Source of the DNA: Chitinophaga eiseniae
GTDB lineage: Bacteria > Bacteroidota > Bacteroidia > Chitinophagales > Chitinophagaceae
Length of the DNA stretch: 64,000 nt
NCBI RefSeq assembly: GCF_900167135.1
Contig: NZ_FUWZ01000001.1
Span: 1,536,336-1,600,335, forward strand
Reading direction: 5' to 3'
In this document: piece by piece, positions 59,975 through 64,000 of the stretch
Layout: each line of letters opens with the position of its first letter
Position numbering within the stretch: the stretch's first letter is position 1
Program-made: the position numbers and the translations under genes
The notes under the pieces: model-generated
Databases searched by the model: none
What the model saw: the letters and a program-made list of their open reading frames with translations, nothing else
What the model was told of the DNA's origin: nothing

Positions 59975-60619
59975 TTATTGTTTCTTGAGGTGGTCTTTAA
60001 ACACCTTTTTGAATTTTTCCAGTTTGGGTTTGATCACGAAGGTGCAGTAGGGCTGTCGTCCGTTCAGTTTATAATAGTCCTGGTGATAGTTCTCCGCCTT
60101 ATAAAAGGTGGTGAGCGGGGCTATTTCCGTCACGATCGGTTTATCGTAAGCGCCGGAGCCCTGCAGTTTTTTCAGGTAGAACTCGGCTTTTTCCTTCTGT
60201 TCCGGCGTATGGTAGAAAATAACGGAGCGGTACTGGGTGCCTACGTCGTTGCCCTGGCGGTTGAGCTGGGTGGGATCGTGGCTTTCCCAGAAGGCCTGTA
60301 GCAGTTCATCGTAACTGATTTTAGCCGTATCGTAGGTGACCTGGATAACTTCCGCATGGCCGGTATTGCCTTCGCATACCTGTTCATAGGTAGGGTTGGG
60401 CACTGAACCGCCGGCATAACCGGATTCCACTTTGAGCACACCGTCGAGGTATTGAAACTGGGCTTCTGTGCACCAAAAGCAGCCGCCTCCGAAAGTGGCT
60501 TTTTCTACATGTGTATTATTGGGTATTTCCATATCTCCGGGTACTTTTTCTTTTTTGTTTTGCGCACAGGCGAACAGCGCCAATGTTACGAAAAAGATGA
60601 ATATTGAGTATGTTCGCAT
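59975..60619 (-). CDS. msrA: Peptide methionine sulfoxide reductase MsrA, lipoprotein form
   Basis: The 214-residue enzyme reduces methionine-S-sulfoxide in proteins. It has the catalytic GGGCFWC motif (residues 44-50, Cys47), and downstream GYAGG, THAEV-like GHAEVIQV and DPTQLNRQGNDVGTQYRS, all diagnostic. An N-terminal lipoprotein signal (IFFVTLALFACAQ, lipid cysteine 18) places it in the periplasm. The C-terminal lysine-rich tail lacks a clear resolving-cysteine pattern beyond CTFVIKPK. No MsrB domain is fused. A terminator follows. Confidence 0.95.
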   Translation of the reverse strand: MRTYSIFIFFVTLALFACAQNKKEKVPGDMEIPNNTHVEKATFGGGCFWCTEAQFQYLDGVLKVESGYAGGSVPNPTYEQVCEGNTGHAEVIQVTYDTAKISYDELLQAFWESHDPTQLNRQGNDVGTQYRSVIFYHTPEQKEKAEFYLKKLQGSGAYDKPIVTEIAPLTTFYKAENYHQDYYKLNGRQPYCTFVIKPKLEKFKKVFKDHLKKQ

Positions 60620-61076
60620 AAAATATTTGTTTAAAAATACTTTCTTTTTTATATATGTAAGATCCGTTACTGTAGTGGCATTTCAGGACATTTTCTTAGA
60701 TTTGCATCCCCTGTTTCAATAATAATTTACGTAAAAAATGATGCAGGTTAGGCGACAAGTTAGTAACTTTAACATTCTTTTTTAGCCAGAAGGAACCCAT
60801 TAAGGGCCTGAAAGCCCTCAAAAAAGTAGTCAGCAGCAGCAGCAATATAGATAGAAACACCGGGTAACCGGATACTATTGATAGTACAATGACAAACCGA
60901 TGAGAAAGAATTAATTTTATTCCCAGCACACTTCTTCCCAGGCAGCTACAGCGCTTAATGTAGCAGCATATTTTTTTATTTATTGGCTCCGGCGGAAGCC
61001 GCAGCACATTTCATTTCAACCGGCAGCATACTTCTGTTGTTGTAAGTTTATGCCGTTCAACTAAATATATTATCAC
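60620..61076. other. 457-bp intergenic leader region of mutS2
   Basis: No gene with family similarity was found. A TAGATTTG box (60697-60704, plus strand) matches the -7 consensus and would give mutS2 a leader of about 370 nt. Small frames exist (a 15-codon ATG frame at 60738 and a lysine/serine-rich frame near 60800 without an ATG), but neither is supported. A short hairpin GGGC-CTGAAA-GCCC lies near 60804. A regulatory leader or small RNA is possible. Confidence 0.4.
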
Positions 61077-63197
61077 TTGAAATATTTTCCTGAGTCTGCG
61101 TTGGTGCAGTTGGAATTCGATAAAATACAAGCATTGCTCCAGGACCATTGTAAAACGGAACTGGGCACGCAAATGGCTATTGATCTTCGTTTGCATACGC
61201 ATATAGACTACGTAAAAGCCGCGCTGCAACAGGCGCATGAATATAAACAGCTGATCCTGTTGCAGGAGCATTTCCCCAATGATCACGTCCTGAACCTGCA
61301 TACCGAACTACGGTTGCTGTCTATCCAGGGCGCTGTACTGACCGGCGACCAGGCGATGTCCATCCGCAAACTGGCAGAAAGCATGCATAGCATTGTCCGG
61401 TTTTTTGACCATGACCGCCGTATTCAGTACTCCGGCCTGTATGATGTGATCAAGGACACTTATTATGAGAAAAAGATCACTGCACTTATTGATGAAGTGC
61501 TGGATGAAACCGGGCAGGTACGCGACAATGCGTCCCCGGAACTGGCCAAGATCCGTATCTCCCTGTTCCGTAAGAGGACAGAACTGCGCCGCGTATTTGA
61601 CCGCATCCTGCAGAAGTTGCAGAAGCTGAACTATTTGGCTGACCAGGAAGAGGCTTTCCTCAACGGCAGAAGGGTGGTGGCCATCTACGCTGAAAACAAA
61701 CGCATGATCAAAGGTATCATCCATGGTGAATCCGATACCCGTAAAACCGCTTTCCTGGAGCCGGAAGAAACGATCGAACTGAATAACGATATCCAGTCGC
61801 TCGAAAGAGAAGAAGGCCGGGAAGTATACCGTATCCTGAAGGCGCTGACCGGTTCCCTGAGCGGTTATAATGAACTGCTCAACGGCTATTACCAGATACT
61901 GGGCACATACGATTTTATCCGTGCAAAGGCAAAGCTGGCGCTGGATATGGACGGCAACTATCCGTCGCTGGTCCCTCACGCGCAGCTGCACCTGATACAG
62001 GCTTACCATCCGCTGTTATTATTATACAACCGTAAAAACAGCAAGCCTACGGTGCCGGTGAGCATCAGCCTGGACAAAGACGCGCACATCCTGGTGATCA
62101 GCGGTCCCAATGCCGGTGGTAAAACGGTGACGCTCAAGACTATCGGCCTGATACAGCTGATGTTGCAGTCCGGCCTGCTGGTACCCGTGCATCCGTCTTC
62201 CCAGCTGGGCATCTTCAAACAGTTGATGATCCACATCGGGGACACCCAGTCGCTGGAATTTGAACTGAGCACCTACAGCTCCCACCTGAAGAACATGAAG
62301 TATTTCATGGAGACGGCCAACGGCAGGACCCTGTTCTTCATCGACGAGCTGGGCAGCGGTTCGGACCCTAACCTGGGCGGCGCTTTCGCAGAGGTGATCA
62401 TGGAGGAACTGGCCAAGAAACATGCTTTTGGCGTGGTAACCACCCACTACCTCAATCTTAAGGTGATGGCCAACAAAGTAAAGGGCATCATCAACGGGGC
62501 GATGGGATTCAATGAAGAGACCCTGATGCCGATGTATAAGCTGATGATCGGTAAACCCGGCAGCTCTTATACTTTCTCTATTGCAGAAAGGATCGGCCTG
62601 AACCCGGCACTCATTGCCCGGGCCAAAAAGCTGGTCGATGAGGGGCATTTTCAGCTGGATAAACTGCTGAACAAAGCAGAACAGGATCTCCAGAAAGTAG
62701 AAAGCAAAGAGAAAGAATTGCAGAAGCTGGTCAAAGAAAACGAGAAGCTGAAGCGCGAATACGAAATCCTGTCCGACAAGGAGAAAAAACATCAGCAGAT
62801 CACCTTCCTGAAGCTGCAGAACCAGATCAAGGAAAACGACCTCGCCTATCTGAAGGACATGGAACGTAAGCTGAAGCAGATCGTGGTAGAGTGGAAAAGG
62901 GCCAGCGACAGCAATGACAGGGAGAAAGTGATGAAACAGGCAGAGATCCTGCTGTTCCGTCGCAGGGAAAAACAAATCAACGAGAAGCACAACAAAAAAG
63001 TGCAGGACAAATTTGAAGAGGTGGGCCGCGAAGTAAAGGTTGGCGACCAGGTGAAGATCCTGACCAACCGCCAGGTGGGCCGCCTGATAGAAATCCGGGA
63101 GAAGCGCGGTATCGTACAGCTGGGTAATATTCCGATCAACGTAAAGTTGAGCGACCTGGTGGTAGTACGGGAAAAGCCGGCGGAACCTGTTGACTGA
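61077..63197 (+). CDS. mutS2: MutS2-family DNA-binding ATPase lacking the Smr domain
   Basis: The 706-residue protein has an N-terminal MutS core/lever region (VQLEFDKIQALLQDHCKTEL), the ATPase with Walker A GPNAGGKT (343-350), Walker B-type FFIDELGSGSDPNLGGAF, and THYLNLKVMAN. A coiled coil (about 540-640, rich in K/E) and a KOW-like end (VGDQVKILTNRQVGRLIEIR) follow. Classical MutS2 has a further ~85-residue Smr nuclease domain; here the protein stops at residue 706. MutS2 limits recombination or rescues collided ribosomes; without Smr it may not cut. The start is a TTG at 61077, because an in-frame stop lies 13 bp upstream and no ATG is near. Confidence 0.9.
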   Translation: MKYFPESALVQLEFDKIQALLQDHCKTELGTQMAIDLRLHTHIDYVKAALQQAHEYKQLILLQEHFPNDHVLNLHTELRLLSIQGAVLTGDQAMSIRKLAESMHSIVRFFDHDRRIQYSGLYDVIKDTYYEKKITALIDEVLDETGQVRDNASPELAKIRISLFRKRTELRRVFDRILQKLQKLNYLADQEEAFLNGRRVVAIYAENKRMIKGIIHGESDTRKTAFLEPEETIELNNDIQSLEREEGREVYRILKALTGSLSGYNELLNGYYQILGTYDFIRAKAKLALDMDGNYPSLVPHAQLHLIQAYHPLLLLYNRKNSKPTVPVSISLDKDAHILVISGPNAGGKTVTLKTIGLIQLMLQSGLLVPVHPSSQLGIFKQLMIHIGDTQSLEFELSTYSSHLKNMKYFMETANGRTLFFIDELGSGSDPNLGGAFAEVIMEELAKKHAFGVVTTHYLNLKVMANKVKGIINGAMGFNEETLMPMYKLMIGKPGSSYTFSIAERIGLNPALIARAKKLVDEGHFQLDKLLNKAEQDLQKVESKEKELQKLVKENEKLKREYEILSDKEKKHQQITFLKLQNQIKENDLAYLKDMERKLKQIVVEWKRASDSNDREKVMKQAEILLFRRREKQINEKHNKKVQDKFEEVGREVKVGDQVKILTNRQVGRLIEIREKRGIVQLGNIPINVKLSDLVVVREKPAEPVD

Positions 63198-63220
63198 TCA
63201 CTTCAAAAACCATTTCAAAC

Positions 63221-64000
63221 ATGGAAGTAACAAAAGCAGGAAAGATAGCAGATATACCCATGTACCGTCTGGAAGATTGTGTGAATGGTATGCCGTTTTT
63301 TATCGGTCAGATAAAGGGCGACTGTGAGGAGGATGTGGAGCATTGGGGGATACCTCACCGGCATAACGGATTCAGCATCGACATACTGCTGAAGGGAACT
63401 ATCCGTCAGGCGATTGACTTTAAACAATACGAAGTGACTGCACCCGCCATCATGCTGATGGAACCCGACCAGGTCCATCAGCATGCGATGGGGGACGATG
63501 TGGAGATCATCAATATATCCTTTACGCCGGACTTTTTGGTGCCTGAAATGCGGGGCGTGATCAGTTGCTGGCATTGTATTTTTAATTCCGGCATGGTGCC
63601 GCTGACAGCAGAACAGCTGGAAGAGCTGTTGTCTTATGCGCGGCTGCTGGAGCGGGAGTACGAAAGTGACAAAGCGCGAAAGGAAGCGGTGCTTCGCAAC
63701 CTGCTGAATGCGATGGTGATCGCCATTGGCCGTATTTCCGAACCGTCCAATGCGTGGCTCAACGGAGAAAACTCCCAGTATAATATGGCGCGCCAGTTTA
63801 AGGTGCTGGTGGACCAGCATTTTCATGAGAAGACGCAAGTGTCTGATTATGCGGAGATGCTGTTCGTAACGCCCGGACATTTAAATGACACGGTGAAAAG
63901 CCTGCTCGGCAGAAATGCCAAATATGTGATAGATGAAAAAAGAACGATGGAGGCCAAGCGGTTGTTATACTGGGGTGAACACTCCGTAAAACAGATTGCT
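63221..64000 (+). CDS. AraC-family transcriptional regulator, 5' part (cut by window end)
   Basis: The frame is open from the ATG at 63221 to the end of the window, 260 codons. The N-terminal ~115 residues form a cupin-like sensor domain (PHRHNGFSIDILLKGTIRQ, MLMEPDQVHQHAMGD). The C-terminal part begins the AraC HTH (QVSDYAEMLFVTPGHLNDTV then KSLLGRNAKYVIDEKRTMEA), with the second HTH cut at HSVKQIA. It follows mutS2 by 23 bp. The cupin-AraC pattern and the TPGHLNDTVK stretch are frequent in Bacteroidota regulators of efflux or stress genes; the target is unknown. Confidence 0.9.
   Translation, partial: MEVTKAGKIADIPMYRLEDCVNGMPFFIGQIKGDCEEDVEHWGIPHRHNGFSIDILLKGTIRQAIDFKQYEVTAPAIMLMEPDQVHQHAMGDDVEIINISFTPDFLVPEMRGVISCWHCIFNSGMVPLTAEQLEELLSYARLLEREYESDKARKEAVLRNLLNAMVIAIGRISEPSNAWLNGENSQYNMARQFKVLVDQHFHEKTQVSDYAEMLFVTPGHLNDTVKSLLGRNAKYVIDEKRTMEAKRLLYWGEHSVKQIA

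Noticed and set aside
60696..61007. 103-codon minus-strand open frame upstream of mutS2
   Set aside because: It has one hydrophobic stretch but no family match, and it overlaps the probable mutS2 leader; coding evidence is too weak.
1..64000. CRISPR array or insertion sequence
   Set aside because: No regularly spaced repeats, cas genes, transposase or IS-type terminal repeats were seen in the window.

Overview
The window looks like chromosomal DNA of a Bacteroidota species, most likely a Chitinophaga-like member of the Chitinophagaceae. The evidence is two SusC/SusD outer-membrane pairs with FecR anti-sigma and ECF sigma genes, promoters of the TTG...TAnnTTTG type, starts mostly without Shine-Dalgarno sequences, lipoproteins with Bacteroidota-style lipoboxes, and families common in that phylum (DUF5117-type zincins, orphan MacB-like permeases). 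It is coding-dense, with about half G+C by eye except for one AT-rich two-gene island.

Layout. 0-8 kb: the 3' end of an AraC regulator faces a YwnB-like NAD(P)-binding oxidoreductase across a striking 45-bp inverted repeat with a central 21-bp hairpin. Next come a membrane pyrophosphatase, the NAD(P)H-hydrate repair enzyme, a small beta-barrel protein and NhaA. 7.6-14.8 kb is an envelope block: an amidase > MCE/MlaD > OstA/LptA-like operon, divergent from an LptD-like protein. 15-21.8 kb holds an ECF sigma, FecR, SusC and SusD operon. 22-23.7 kb has ung, plsC and tRNA-Arg(TCT). 23.9-25.6 kb, right after the tRNA, is the AT-rich island: an ABC-type ATPase overlapping by 4 bp a small PD-(D/E)XK-like protein, a candidate defence pair.

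25.7-35.5 kb carries DinB, an S41 peptidase, a TetR gene with a 24-bp palindromic operator followed by a YjhX-family gene, an unknown membrane protein, and an operon of an unknown lipoprotein plus two tandem met-zincin lipoproteins. 35.6-42.7 kb is a second ECF/FecR/SusC/SusD locus, this time with the sigma gene divergent. 42.8-45.8 kb encodes an AI-2E transporter and a metallophosphoesterase fused to a PQQ-type propeller.

45.8-55.5 kb is the second candidate system. A minus-strand operon (metallopeptidase-VWA protein, MoxR ATPase, LRR/BRCT-like protein) diverges from a 1546-residue DUF4011-helicase-Vsr-like-nuclease protein. 55.7-64 kb has a MacB-like permease, an Rrf2-DODA dioxygenase operon, a zinc-ribbon membrane protein, MsrA, a MutS2 without the Smr domain, and the 5' part of another AraC gene.

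Links across the window. The Rrf2 gene at 59 kb and the oxidoreductase at 1 kb share the same operator pattern (CTGTAA-N9-TTACAG) at their promoters, suggesting one small regulon. The two SusCD loci look like trans-envelope signalling uptake systems; both SusC proteins carry the N-terminal STN domain expected to talk to FecR. No glycoside hydrolases lie beside them, so the substrates cannot be inferred.
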